Origin: JABDIP01 sp965212545
Lineage (GTDB): Bacteria > Pseudomonadota > Alphaproteobacteria > DSM-16000 > Inquilinaceae
Direction of reading: 5' to 3'
NCBI GenBank assembly: GCA_965212545.1
Contig: CBDBVB010000038.1
Span: 1-64,000, forward strand
DNA length: 64,000 nt
Shown: one piece after another, positions 36,471 to 45,009 of the stretch
Numbering within the stretch: the stretch's first letter is position 1
How the letters are laid out: every line of letters begins with the position of its first letter
Notes under the pieces: model-generated
What the model was told of the DNA's origin: nothing
Database searches by the model: none
The model's input: only the letters and a program-made list of their open reading frames with translations
Position numbers and translations under genes: made by a program

Positions 36471-37136
36471 ATGGCCGGTCCGAAACGCTCCAAGCGACCC
36501 TCCAGAATCCCGAAGAGCCTGTCCGACGAAGACATCGTTACCGCCTCGAAAGTGGGCCGGCGACGGGTGCTGTCCGTGGTCGGAGCGAGCATTGTCGGCG
36601 CCGCATCCGTCACCGGCTGCGCCACTGGCGGCGGGTATTCTTCAGGCTCGGGCGTCACCGATGCCGATACCGGCGCCTATGCCGATCTGGCGGGCGCAGG
36701 CCGGGGCGCGGGCCGAGGGTCCGGGATCACCGATGCCGATACGGGACGTTATGCCGACGGCGTTGGCGCCGGGCGCGGCACCGGCACAACCGATGCGGAC
36801 ACCGGCCGGTACGCCGATCAGGCGGGCGCCGGGCGCGGCGGCAGTGTCGTCGACAGCGACACCGGACGCTATGCCGATCCGACGACCGGTGGGCGCAGCA
36901 GCGGCGTCACCGACAGCGACACCGGCCGCTACGCGGATCCCGCCGGTCGCGGTGGCGGCGGCACCGACAGCGACACCGGCCGCTATGCCGACCCGGCAGG
37001 CGGCGGCCGCGGTGGTCGCGGCGGCATAACCGACAGCGATACCGGTCGTTATGCCGATGCAGCCGGCCAGGGACGCGGCAGCGACCCGGCCGACAGCGAC
37101 GGCGGCTACTACGCGGACCCGGCCGACTCCGACTAA
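36471..37136 (+). CDS. Tandem-repeat lipoprotein with DTGRYAD units
   Basis: Protein of about 221 residues (an in-frame ATG at 36447 would add eight). A basic start and a twin-arginine-like GRRRVLSVVGASIVGAASV segment run into a lipobox-like VTGC, so probably a Tat- or Sec-exported lipoprotein. The remaining 165 residues are eight tandem copies of a unit with core (D)(A/S)DTGRYAD followed by a Gly/Arg-rich linker. ATG 36471 is preferred because GAGAGG lies 9 bases upstream. The repeat is acidic and could bind calcium or be a modification target. A JmjC/cupin oxygenase follows 104 bases on. Confidence 0.75.
   Translation: MAGPKRSKRPSRIPKSLSDEDIVTASKVGRRRVLSVVGASIVGAASVTGCATGGGYSSGSGVTDADTGAYADLAGAGRGAGRGSGITDADTGRYADGVGAGRGTGTTDADTGRYADQAGAGRGGSVVDSDTGRYADPTTGGRSSGVTDSDTGRYADPAGRGGGGTDSDTGRYADPAGGGRGGRGGITDSDTGRYADAAGQGRGSDPADSDGGYYADPADSD
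36653..37127 (+). repeat. In-frame tandem repeat array, eight units
   Basis: Eight degenerate 48-60-base units encoding xDxDTGxYADxxGxGRG; the first is DADTGAYAD and the last DSDGGYYAD. Units 4 to 7 (DSDTGRYADP) are the most alike and probably the newest. Spacer lengths vary by whole codons, keeping the frame. Confidence 0.85.
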
Positions 37137-37240
37137 GGCGTCGGCCTTACCTGCCGGCCCGCCAGGACGGATCGGGCCGGTCCTTCCGATCGCGGCCCAG
37201 CGCCACCGGTGCGCTGGTCGGCCCTGCCTCTGGTGCCACG

Positions 37241-38422
37241 ATGCAGACCCCGGACTTCTCCCTGCAATGGATCATCGATCCGGTTGCCCGCGACGAGTTT
37301 TTCGAAGCCTATTGGGAGGCGCGCCCGCTGGTGATTTCCAGGAACGTGCCCGGCTATTTCGACCCGCTGTTGTCGCTAGACGAGATCGACCGGGTCATCA
37401 CCACCCTGAACCTGTCGCATCCCGACCTGCAGCTGGTCAGCTCGGCCGAGGATATCCGGGCCCCGCAATACACCTATCGCAGCGGCATGGTCGATGTTGC
37501 GAAGCTGTATCAGTACTTCGCCGACGGGGCGACGATCATCCTGCCGCAGCTGCACACCAGGGTGCCGTCGCTGGCCGCGTTCTGCCGCTGCCTGGAGCGT
37601 GAACTGAGCTCACGGTTCCAGACCAATATCTACATGACCCCTGGCAATGCCCAGGGCTTCAAGCCGCATTACGACACCCATGACGTGTTCGTTCTGCAGA
37701 TCGCCGGAAGCAAGAACTGGCAGATTTTCGAGACGCCGGTCGAGCTGCCGCTGAAGGGCCAGCATTTCGACAGCACGGTGCACCCGCTGGGCGAAGTGAC
37801 CCAGAGCTTCACGCTCAATCCCGGCGACATGCTGTACATCCCCCGCGGGCTGGTCCACGACGCCACCTCCAGCGACGAGATCTCGCTGCACATCACCACC
37901 GGCGTGATGGCCAACAGCTGGACCGATCTGATGCTGGACGCCTTGTCGGCGGTGGCGCTGAAGGACCCGTCCTTCCGCAAGGCGCTGCCGGTCGGCTTCG
38001 CCCATGACGGGTTCGACCGAACCGATGCGCGCCGGACCTTCGCGTCCTTGATCGAGCGGATGGCGATGGCCGCCGATCTGGACGAGGTGATGGACCATTT
38101 CGTTGACGATCTGGTGTCGACCCGGCAGCCCGTTCTGCATGGCCAGATGGCGCAGCTGTCGCGGTTGGAGAGCCTGACGGTGAAAAGCGTTGCCGGCGTT
38201 CGGCCCGGGTTGATCTACCGCCTGACGGAGTCCGCCGACACGATCCGAATCGATTGCTACGGAAAAGAGATCAGCCTGCCGGTCCATGCCGGACCGGCGA
38301 TCCGCTTTGCGCTGGAAACCGAGCGTTTCAAGGTCAGCGAACTACCGGGCGATCTGGACGACGAAGGCAAGCTGGTCCTGGCCCGGCGGATGGTGCGCGA
38401 AGGGCTGATCGCCCTCGGGTGA
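37241..38422 (+). CDS. JmjC/cupin-4 family oxygenase (ribosomal-oxygenase-like)
   Basis: Fe(II)/2-oxoglutarate-dependent oxygenase of the YcfD/NO66 (cupin_4) type, 393 residues, cytosolic. Iron ligands are the His and Asp of KPHYDTHDVFVLQ and the His of PRGLVHDATSS; LHTRVPSLAAFC and GDMLYIPRG are also typical. The C-terminal 150 residues form the helical dimerisation and winged-helix part of the group. Known members hydroxylate ribosomal proteins (for example an Arg of L16). ATG 37241 is the first start compatible with family N-termini (FSLQWIIDPVARDEFF). Confidence 0.88.
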   Translation: MQTPDFSLQWIIDPVARDEFFEAYWEARPLVISRNVPGYFDPLLSLDEIDRVITTLNLSHPDLQLVSSAEDIRAPQYTYRSGMVDVAKLYQYFADGATIILPQLHTRVPSLAAFCRCLERELSSRFQTNIYMTPGNAQGFKPHYDTHDVFVLQIAGSKNWQIFETPVELPLKGQHFDSTVHPLGEVTQSFTLNPGDMLYIPRGLVHDATSSDEISLHITTGVMANSWTDLMLDALSAVALKDPSFRKALPVGFAHDGFDRTDARRTFASLIERMAMAADLDEVMDHFVDDLVSTRQPVLHGQMAQLSRLESLTVKSVAGVRPGLIYRLTESADTIRIDCYGKEISLPVHAGPAIRFALETERFKVSELPGDLDDEGKLVLARRMVREGLIALG

Positions 38423-38465
38423 CCCTGCGACCGGCTCGGCCGGCCGCGATGATCTGTCCGAGCGT

Positions 38466-38654
38466 TCAGGCCGCCTGGTGGGGCGCCATGGCCTTGCCGA
38501 TCTCCTCCATGGCCTGCGACACGCCGTCGTAGATCTTGCCGTCCAGCGCGGCAAGCGTCGGCAGTGTTGTGTAGAACACCACCTTCAGGTCCAATGACAC
38601 GAGATCGCCGACGCGTTTCCCATCGATCACGACCGGTCTGTGTCCGAGTGTCAT
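38466..38654 (-). CDS. Small hypothetical protein, 62 residues
   Basis: MTLGHRPVVIDGKRVGDLVS starts a 62-residue protein; GAGGGATGAG just upstream is a good ribosome-binding site, and a longer upstream frame is rejected for lack of one. Soluble, no recognised domain; divergent from the cyclase gene. Confidence 0.55.
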   Translation of the reverse strand: MTLGHRPVVIDGKRVGDLVSLDLKVVFYTTLPTLAALDGKIYDGVSQAMEEIGKAMAPHQAA

Positions 38655-38772
38655 CTCATCCCTCGACCAATATTGGCGGCGCCATCGGGATACCAGACCC
38701 CGGAGCGATGATCTTTGATATGGGTCATCACATGGCGCTTGATCCGAGCGGCATGGGACGCAGGTGTCGGCG

Positions 38773-40437
38773 ATGATTGTGGCGCGCTTGCGGTCGGTCA
38801 GCGGGATCGTCCTGTTCGCCTTTGTTTTCAGCCACCTGCTCAATCACGCGGTGGGGCTGGTCTCGCTCGAAGTGGCCAATGAAGCACTCGAAGTGTTCCG
38901 GGCAGTCTGGGGCAACCCGATATCGTCGCTGCTGGTGACGATCGCCTTCGTCGTGCATCTGGTGATCGCGCTGATCACCCTCTACCGGCGGCGCACGCTC
39001 AGGATGAGCCCATGGGAGGCGGCGCAGTTGATCCTCGGCCTGCTGATCCCGCTGCTGCTGGCCGAACATGTCATCGGCACCATGGGCGCGGACCGGGTAT
39101 TCGACGTTCGCACCGATTACACTTATATCCAGACCGTATTCTGGATCGCCGCGCCGTCCAGCGGCATCCAGCAGGTGATCGTGCTGTTGATTGCCTGGAT
39201 CCACGGCTGTCTCGGACTTCATTACTGGTGGCAGGTGAAGCCCTGGTATCCGCGCGCAGTGCCGATCTTCTACGCCGTCGCGGTGCTGGTGCCGACCCTG
39301 TCCCTGGCCGGCATCATCTCCTCCGGCGTCGAGGTGATTGCCCTGGCGGAACGAGTTCCCGACTTCGTCGACCAGGTCTTCGAGCGCGCCAGGCTGACCC
39401 GGGAATCCATCGATTTCGTGGTCATCGGCACGGACGGCTTCCAATGGGGCTATGGCGCCGTGGTTGTCGCAGTACTGGCGGCGCGTTGGGTTCCCTATGC
39501 CGTGCGGCGTATCACCGGCGCGCCGCGTCTGAGCTATCCGGGCGACCGCGTCGTGAGCCTTCAGCCGGGCGTGACGGTGCTGGAGGCGAGCCGCGCCGCT
39601 GGCATTCCGCATGCTTCGGTCTGTGGCGGTCGCGGCCGTTGCTCGACCTGCCGGGTGCGGATCGGCGCCGGTGCCGAACATCTGGCCGAGGCCTCGCCGG
39701 CGGAGCAGAAGGTGCTGCAACGGGTCGGCGCGCCGCCGGATGTCCGACTGGCTTGCCAGATCCGGCCGACCCGCGACCTCACAGTGACGCCGCTGATGCC
39801 GCCCAATGCAAGCGCCAGGGACGCCGGGGCCAGGGCCGATTACCTGTCCGGCCAGGAGCGCGAGATCGCCATCCTGTTCGCTGATCTGCGCGGTTTCACC
39901 AGCTTCTCCGACGCCAAGCTGCCCTATGACGTGGTGTTCGTGCTGAACCGGTATTTCTCGCTGATGGGCCAGGCGGTGGAGCAATCCGGCGGCCGCATAG
40001 ACAAGTTCATCGGCGACGGCGTCATGGCCCTGTTCGGGGTCGAGGCCGGAGCGCCGGAAGGCTGCCGCAGGGCGCTCAACGCGGCGCAAGCGATGGCCGA
40101 GAGCCTGGACGAGTTGAACCGCTCCCTGGGCGAGGATCTGCCGGCGCCCCTGCGCATGGGCATCGGCATCCATGTCGGCCCGGTGATCGTCGGCGAGATG
40201 GGCTATGGCCGCGCCAAGTCGCTGACCGCCATCGGCGATGCGGTCAACACCGCCAGCCGCCTGGAAGGTCTGACCAAGGAATTCGGCGCGCAGCTGGTGG
40301 TCTCCGAAGACGTCTTCCAACGCGCCGAGGTCGAGACCGCCGGCTTCGAGGAGCGTTCGACCGAGGTGCGCGGCAAGCGGGATGGCATGACGGTCTGGGT
40401 GGCCGGTGTCGCGGCCGCAACGCATCCAGGTTCATGA
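38773..40437 (+). CDS. Class III adenylate/guanylate cyclase with membrane domain and 2Fe-2S ferredoxin domain
   Basis: Protein of 554 residues in three parts. Residues 1-250 hold six membrane helices with several His (FSHLLNHAVG, VVHLVIAL, AEHVIG, WIHGCLGLHYWW), resembling the haem-anchoring subunit of succinate dehydrogenase. Residues 265-345 are a plant-type ferredoxin with Cys284, Cys290, Cys293 and Cys328. From about 360 comes a class III cyclase domain with metal Asp371 (LFADLRGFTSF) and Asp415 (FIGDGVMALFG). It would make cAMP (or cGMP) at the inner membrane in response to a redox or quinone signal. A GTG three codons upstream is an alternative start. Confidence 0.88.
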   Translation: MIVARLRSVSGIVLFAFVFSHLLNHAVGLVSLEVANEALEVFRAVWGNPISSLLVTIAFVVHLVIALITLYRRRTLRMSPWEAAQLILGLLIPLLLAEHVIGTMGADRVFDVRTDYTYIQTVFWIAAPSSGIQQVIVLLIAWIHGCLGLHYWWQVKPWYPRAVPIFYAVAVLVPTLSLAGIISSGVEVIALAERVPDFVDQVFERARLTRESIDFVVIGTDGFQWGYGAVVVAVLAARWVPYAVRRITGAPRLSYPGDRVVSLQPGVTVLEASRAAGIPHASVCGGRGRCSTCRVRIGAGAEHLAEASPAEQKVLQRVGAPPDVRLACQIRPTRDLTVTPLMPPNASARDAGARADYLSGQEREIAILFADLRGFTSFSDAKLPYDVVFVLNRYFSLMGQAVEQSGGRIDKFIGDGVMALFGVEAGAPEGCRRALNAAQAMAESLDELNRSLGEDLPAPLRMGIGIHVGPVIVGEMGYGRAKSLTAIGDAVNTASRLEGLTKEFGAQLVVSEDVFQRAEVETAGFEERSTEVRGKRDGMTVWVAGVAAATHPGS

Positions 40438-40453
40438 CAATGGTCGGGGGCGG

Positions 40454-41371
40454 GTGACGGTGCGGAGGATCGCCTCGCTGCTGCCAAGCGCGACGGAGAT
40501 CGTCTGCGCGCTGGACGCCGGCGACCGGCTGGTGGGGATCAGTCATGAGTGCGACCACCCGGCGGCGGTGGTCGGACTGCCGGTGCTGACGACGACGCGG
40601 ATCGATTCGGCAAAGCCCTCAGGCGCTATCCATTGGGATGTCGGCGAGATGCTGAAACAGGCGCTTTCGGTGTTCGAGATCGATCTCGCGACATTGGCAG
40701 CGGTGCAGCCGGATATAGTGCTGACCCAGACCCTGTGCGAGGCCTGCGCAGTGAGCCAGGTTCAGGTCCGGGAGGCACTTGGCCAGGCGGTGGCCAGAGA
40801 GGCGGCATTGCTCTCCCTGGAAGCGGCGACGCTGGAGGATGTCTGGTCGGACATCCTTTCGGTCGGCCGGGCGATTGGTTGTGAGAGCCGGGCGGTGTCG
40901 CTGGTGGAAGGATTGCGGGACCGGCTCGTCGCCCTGTCGCGCGCGGTGGCGGCCCATGAGCGGCCTCGGGTCACCTGCATCGAATGGTTCGACCCGCCGA
41001 TGATCGCCGGCAACTGGGTGCCGGAACTGGTGACCATCGCCGGTGGAGAGCCGCTGCTGGCCGAACCCGGCGCCCATTCCGACTGGCTGGACTGGGACGA
41101 TCTGCTCGCCGCCGATCCGGATTTCATCGTGCTGATGCCCTGCGGTTTCGACATCGACCGCTGCCGGGCCGAGCTGCCGGCGCTGACCGTGAGGCCGGGC
41201 TGGCGGGACATCGCCGCGGTGCGAGCCGGGCGGATCTTCGTCACCGACGGCAATGCCTGTTTCAATCGGCCGGGGCCGCGCCTGGCCGAATCCGCAGAAG
41301 TGCTGTCCGAGATCCTCCATCCGGGCTCGGTGAAGACACGGCATGCTGACAGATACTGGCAGCAGGCTTAG
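40454..41371 (+). CDS. BtuF-like cobalamin/Fe-siderophore-binding protein without signal peptide
   Basis: Periplasmic-binding-protein-fold (type III) protein of 305 residues. RRIASLLPSATEIVCAL, GISHECDHP, PDIVLTQTLCEACAVS and the closing TDGNACFNRPGPRL match the cobalamin-binding group related to BtuF. There is no export signal, so it probably stays in the cytoplasm. GTG 40454 with GGGGGCGGG before it is the likely start; a GTG inside the cyclase gene (40406) is also in frame. Confidence 0.8.
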   Translation: MTVRRIASLLPSATEIVCALDAGDRLVGISHECDHPAAVVGLPVLTTTRIDSAKPSGAIHWDVGEMLKQALSVFEIDLATLAAVQPDIVLTQTLCEACAVSQVQVREALGQAVAREAALLSLEAATLEDVWSDILSVGRAIGCESRAVSLVEGLRDRLVALSRAVAAHERPRVTCIEWFDPPMIAGNWVPELVTIAGGEPLLAEPGAHSDWLDWDDLLAADPDFIVLMPCGFDIDRCRAELPALTVRPGWRDIAAVRAGRIFVTDGNACFNRPGPRLAESAEVLSEILHPGSVKTRHADRYWQQA

Positions 41372-41410
41372 CCCGGACCCTTCTCAAACCGTTGCCGCCG
41401 TTGCCGGGCG

Positions 41411-42544
41411 ATGCCAGTCTCCCGCCCCATGTGCGCACAACCCCTGAAGGACGGCCTGAACCAGGCCGTCATCGAGCGGATCGCAGCGATCTTCGCCAGC
41501 GTCGAGCCGGGTTTCGACCGCGCGCGATTCATCGACCTGGCCTGCGACGGGCTGGACGGCCTGGAACTGAAGGACCGGGTGATCCGGATCGCCGAAACCT
41601 TGAACGCCGTCCTGCCCCAGCCATTTCCGGCAGCGCTGGATGTAATCCTGCGGGCCGCCGAAACCTGGCCCGCGCCTGATCCGGACGCGACGTTCGGGGC
41701 CTTCGCCGCCTGGCCGGTGATCGATTTCGTCGGACTGTACGGCGTCGACCATCCGACGGAGTCGGTGCCGGCGCTGCGCCGTCTGACACCGCTGTTCTCG
41801 GCTGAATTCGCCATCCGGCCTTTCCTGATCGAGCACCGGGATGCGACGATGGCGCATCTGAAGGACTGGGTCGCCGATCCGGATCACCACGTCCGCCGGC
41901 TGGTGTCGGAAGGCACGCGGCCGCTGCTGCCCTGGGGCCAGCGCCTGCGGGATTTCCAGGCCGAGCCGTCGCTGGCCCTGCCCTTCCTGGAGCGGCTGAA
42001 GGACGATCCGTCGGAATATGTGCGCCGCTCGGTGGCCAATCACCTGAACGACATCTCCAAGGACCATCCGGTTGTGACGCTGGAGATCTGCGCCCGCTGG
42101 TCCAGAGCTGCCGGGCCCGAGCGCCAATGGATCGTCCGCCACGCGCTGCGCACGTTGCTGAAGCAGGGAGAGCCTCGCGCCCTGTCCCTGCTGGGCTACG
42201 TCCATGGGGCCGAGGTCGCCGTCGACGGCTTTGCGCTCACGCCGAAGACGGTCTCCATGGGCGACAAAATCGACTTCTCCCTGACGCTGACCTCAACCGG
42301 CGCCGAAACCCAGGGGCTGCTGGTCGATTACGCCATCCACCACTGCAAGGCCAATGGCGGCACCACACCCAAGGTCTTCCGCCTGAAGACCCTGGACCTC
42401 GCCCCCGGCGCCACGGTGCGCGTGAAGAAGCGCCACGCCTTCAAGCCGATCACCACCCGCCGCTACTATTCCGGCACTCACGAGGTCGAGGTGATCGTCA
42501 ACGGCCGCAGCGTCGCGCGGGAGGCGTTTGAGTTGGTCGTGTAA
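41411..42544 (+). CDS. alkC: DNA alkylation repair glycosylase, AlkC-like
   Basis: HEAT-like-repeat DNA glycosylase of 377 residues that excises N3-methyl purines. The helical repeat part (residues 20-260) has DHHVRRLVSEGTRPLLPWG and DPSEYVRRSVANHLNDISKD, typical of AlkC/AlkD proteins. From about 270 an Ig-like beta domain follows (GDKIDFSLTLTSTGAETQG), which is present in one AlkC subgroup. The protein is cytosolic. ATG 41429 is a second possible start. Confidence 0.9.
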   Translation: MPVSRPMCAQPLKDGLNQAVIERIAAIFASVEPGFDRARFIDLACDGLDGLELKDRVIRIAETLNAVLPQPFPAALDVILRAAETWPAPDPDATFGAFAAWPVIDFVGLYGVDHPTESVPALRRLTPLFSAEFAIRPFLIEHRDATMAHLKDWVADPDHHVRRLVSEGTRPLLPWGQRLRDFQAEPSLALPFLERLKDDPSEYVRRSVANHLNDISKDHPVVTLEICARWSRAAGPERQWIVRHALRTLLKQGEPRALSLLGYVHGAEVAVDGFALTPKTVSMGDKIDFSLTLTSTGAETQGLLVDYAIHHCKANGGTTPKVFRLKTLDLAPGATVRVKKRHAFKPITTRRYYSGTHEVEVIVNGRSVAREAFELVV

Positions 42545-42582
42545 TCGAGCCGGGCAGTCCCATATGGCCGACGGCGGCGGCG

Positions 42583-43161
42583 CTAGTTCTGCCAGTCGAG
42601 CAGCAGCGAGTTTGGATCCTCCGCCTCGATCACCTTCCGCGCGAGATCGTAGGAAAAGCCGGCGCGGGCCAGGGCGGCGAGGTCTTTGTCGTGGAAGTCG
42701 GCTCGGGCCTCCGGATCGCGGTGCGGGCCCAGGCGTCGTCGTCGGATCAGGGCGAGGGCCGCGGACAGGTCGGCGTCGCCGGTCGCCTCGGACAGGGCGG
42801 CGATGGCGTAGTTGATGTCCTCCGGCGCCACTCCCTTCTGCATCAGCCGGGCACGAATGGCCCGGGTCGCGACGCCTCGGCGGGACAGGCTGTGGGCCAG
42901 GTTCTCGGCATAGCGGCGGTCGTCCAGCAGGCCGGATCGGGCATAGCGTTCGACGATCCCGTCGACCCAACGTGCCGCCTCATCCGGCTCGATATCGTGC
43001 ACCCGGGCCGATCTGTAGACCCGGCGCATCAGCACCCGCCGCAAATTCTCCGCCGAACTGGCGAAGCGTTCCAGGTAGTGCAGCGCCGCCGACTCCAGGC
43101 TCTTGGGGCTGACCTTCCGTAGGCGCTTCCGGTGCGGGAGTGATTCGGACATTACCCGCAT
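42583..43161 (-). CDS. recX: RecX-type regulatory protein
   Basis: RecX-family protein of 192 residues: three-helix repeats with SSAENLRRVLMRRVYR, GLLDDRRYAENLAHSLSRRG and SYDLARKVIE. RecX caps RecA filaments and limits recombination. recA is not adjacent. An ATG three codons downstream (43152) is an equally good start. Confidence 0.92.
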   Translation of the reverse strand: MRVMSESLPHRKRLRKVSPKSLESAALHYLERFASSAENLRRVLMRRVYRSARVHDIEPDEAARWVDGIVERYARSGLLDDRRYAENLAHSLSRRGVATRAIRARLMQKGVAPEDINYAIAALSEATGDADLSAALALIRRRRLGPHRDPEARADFHDKDLAALARAGFSYDLARKVIEAEDPNSLLLDWQN

Positions 43162-43256
43162 ACTCTGCCATCGGCCGGGAGGCGCTGTCAGGCCGTTTGC
43201 GGCGCCGGCTCCCGCGGGCTATGGTCGCCGCCGTTTCAAGCCCTAGTGAAAGAGCG

Positions 43257-44057
43257 ATGACACCCTACCGTTCCGCGCCCCGCGAAATCGGCCTGGTGAA
43301 CTGGGTCGGCCTTTGGACCCTGTACCGCAAGGAGGTGTTCCGCTTCCTGAAGGTGTTCACCCAGACCATTGCGGCGCCCGTCGTCACCACGCTGCTGTTC
43401 TACACCATCTTCGCGCTGGCGCTGGGCGGCATCGTGCGCATGGCCGGAAACGTGCCGTTCCTGGAGTTCCTGGCGCCGGGGCTCGTCATGATGTCGATGG
43501 TGCAGAACGCCTTCGCCAACACCTCGTCGTCGGTGATGATCTCCAAGATCCAGGGCAACATCGTCGATGTGCTGATGCCGCCGCTGTCGTCGCTGGAACT
43601 GGCGCTGGCCTATGTCGCGGGCGGCGTCACGCGGGGCATGCTGGTCGGGTTGGCGACCTTCCTGGCGATCCGGCTGTTCGTTCCGGTCGGCATCCACTCG
43701 GTGTTCTTCATCCTTTTCCACGGCATCGCCGCTGCGATGATGCTGGCACTGCTGGGGGTGATCGGCGGTATCTGGTCGGAGAAATTCGATCACATCGCGG
43801 CGGTGACGAATTTCGTGGTGACGCCGCTCGCCTTCCTGTCCGGCACCTTCTACACCATCGACCGGCTGCCCACGGATTGGCAGTTCATCGCCCATCTCAA
43901 CCCGTTCTTCTACATGATCGACGGCTTCCGCTATGGCTTCATCGGACAGTCCGACGGCACGCTGATGATCGGCCTGGGCGTCATGACCGGCGTCAACCTG
44001 GCGCTCTGGGCCCTGGTGCTGCGCATGCTGTCGACCGGCTACAAGCTGAAGCCGTGA
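43257..44057 (+). CDS. ABC-2 type transporter permease, first of a tandem pair
   Basis: Inner-membrane export permease of 266 residues, six membrane segments, COG0842 group. GNIVDVLMPPLSSLELALAY and LNPFFYMIDGFRYG are family motifs. The stop overlaps the start of the second permease (GTGA at 44054). No ATP-binding partner is nearby. Substrate unknown; such exporters move polysaccharides, lipids or drugs. Confidence 0.9.
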   Translation: MTPYRSAPREIGLVNWVGLWTLYRKEVFRFLKVFTQTIAAPVVTTLLFYTIFALALGGIVRMAGNVPFLEFLAPGLVMMSMVQNAFANTSSSVMISKIQGNIVDVLMPPLSSLELALAYVAGGVTRGMLVGLATFLAIRLFVPVGIHSVFFILFHGIAAAMMLALLGVIGGIWSEKFDHIAAVTNFVVTPLAFLSGTFYTIDRLPTDWQFIAHLNPFFYMIDGFRYGFIGQSDGTLMIGLGVMTGVNLALWALVLRMLSTGYKLKP

Positions 44058-44863
44058 CCGCGCCCGCTGCCGCGCCGCGGGCCATTCGCGGGTTCGGGGC
44101 GTGCAACTGGATCGGGGTGCGGACGCTGTTCGGGCGCGAGATCCGGCGTTACTTGAAGGAATGGCTGGAGACCGTTGTGGCGCCGGCGTTCGCGTCGATC
44201 CTTTATTTGGCGGTATTCGCATTTGCGCTCGGTCCCGACCGGACGACGCCGCAGGGCGAGGCGGTGCTGCGTTTCATCCTGCCGGGGCTGGTGCTGTTCG
44301 CCATACTGGAGCGGGCGGCCGAGACCACGGTCTTCACCCTGGTCTTCGACAAGCTGGAGGGCATCATCACCGACGTGCTGATGCCGCCGCTGACTGCCTC
44401 GGAGCTGGTGGCGGCCTACGCGCTGGCGGGGGCCGCGGCCGGGCTGATCACCGGCGCGCCGGTGGTGGCGGTGGCGGTGCTGGCGCTCGACATGCCGGTG
44501 GGCTCGCCGCTGCTGGTCGCCGCGTTCGCCGCCGGCGGTTCGCTGATGCTGTCCCTGACCGGGATCGTGGTCGGGCTGTGGTCGGCGAAATGGGACCATG
44601 CCAGCGCCTTCTTCGCCTTCCTGCTGATCCCGCTGACCTTCCTGTCCGGCCTGTTTGCGCCGGTCGAGCTGCTGCCGTCACCGCTGCCGCAGATCGTACA
44701 GTTGAACCCGATCTTCTACGTGATCGACGGCTTCCGCGCCGGCGTCCTGGATATCCACTCGGCCCCGATCGGCCTCAGCCTGGCAGTAGTGGCGGTCGTC
44801 AACGTGATGCTGTGGATCGCCTGCGACCGGCTGGTCGCCCGTGGCTGGAAGCTGAAGCCTTAA
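44054..44863 (+). CDS. ABC-2 type transporter permease, second of a tandem pair
   Basis: Permease of 269 residues starting at GTG 44054 inside the stop of its neighbour. It is a paralogue of the first: both have a DVLMPPL block, an FLSGxF segment, an LNPxFYxIDGFRxG block and a GWKLKP or GYKLKP end. The pair probably forms a heterodimeric channel needing an ATPase encoded elsewhere. Confidence 0.9.
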   Translation: MTAPAAAPRAIRGFGACNWIGVRTLFGREIRRYLKEWLETVVAPAFASILYLAVFAFALGPDRTTPQGEAVLRFILPGLVLFAILERAAETTVFTLVFDKLEGIITDVLMPPLTASELVAAYALAGAAAGLITGAPVVAVAVLALDMPVGSPLLVAAFAAGGSLMLSLTGIVVGLWSAKWDHASAFFAFLLIPLTFLSGLFAPVELLPSPLPQIVQLNPIFYVIDGFRAGVLDIHSAPIGLSLAVVAVVNVMLWIACDRLVARGWKLKP

Positions 44864-45009
44864 CGCAGTCCGACTAGGAGGCCTGCTCAAATGCGGACGG
44901 GCCCGGCGCATTTTGCGAATGTTCGAATTCGCCCTTGGATTGAAACTGATATTTCCGAAAACAAACGATGCGGCCGATATCATCATCCAGGGCCATCCCT
45001 GCAATCGAT

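Noticed and set aside
36653..37127. CRISPR array
   Set aside because: The repeats are in frame, degenerate, directly adjacent and encode a protein repeat; there are no unique spacers of uniform length.
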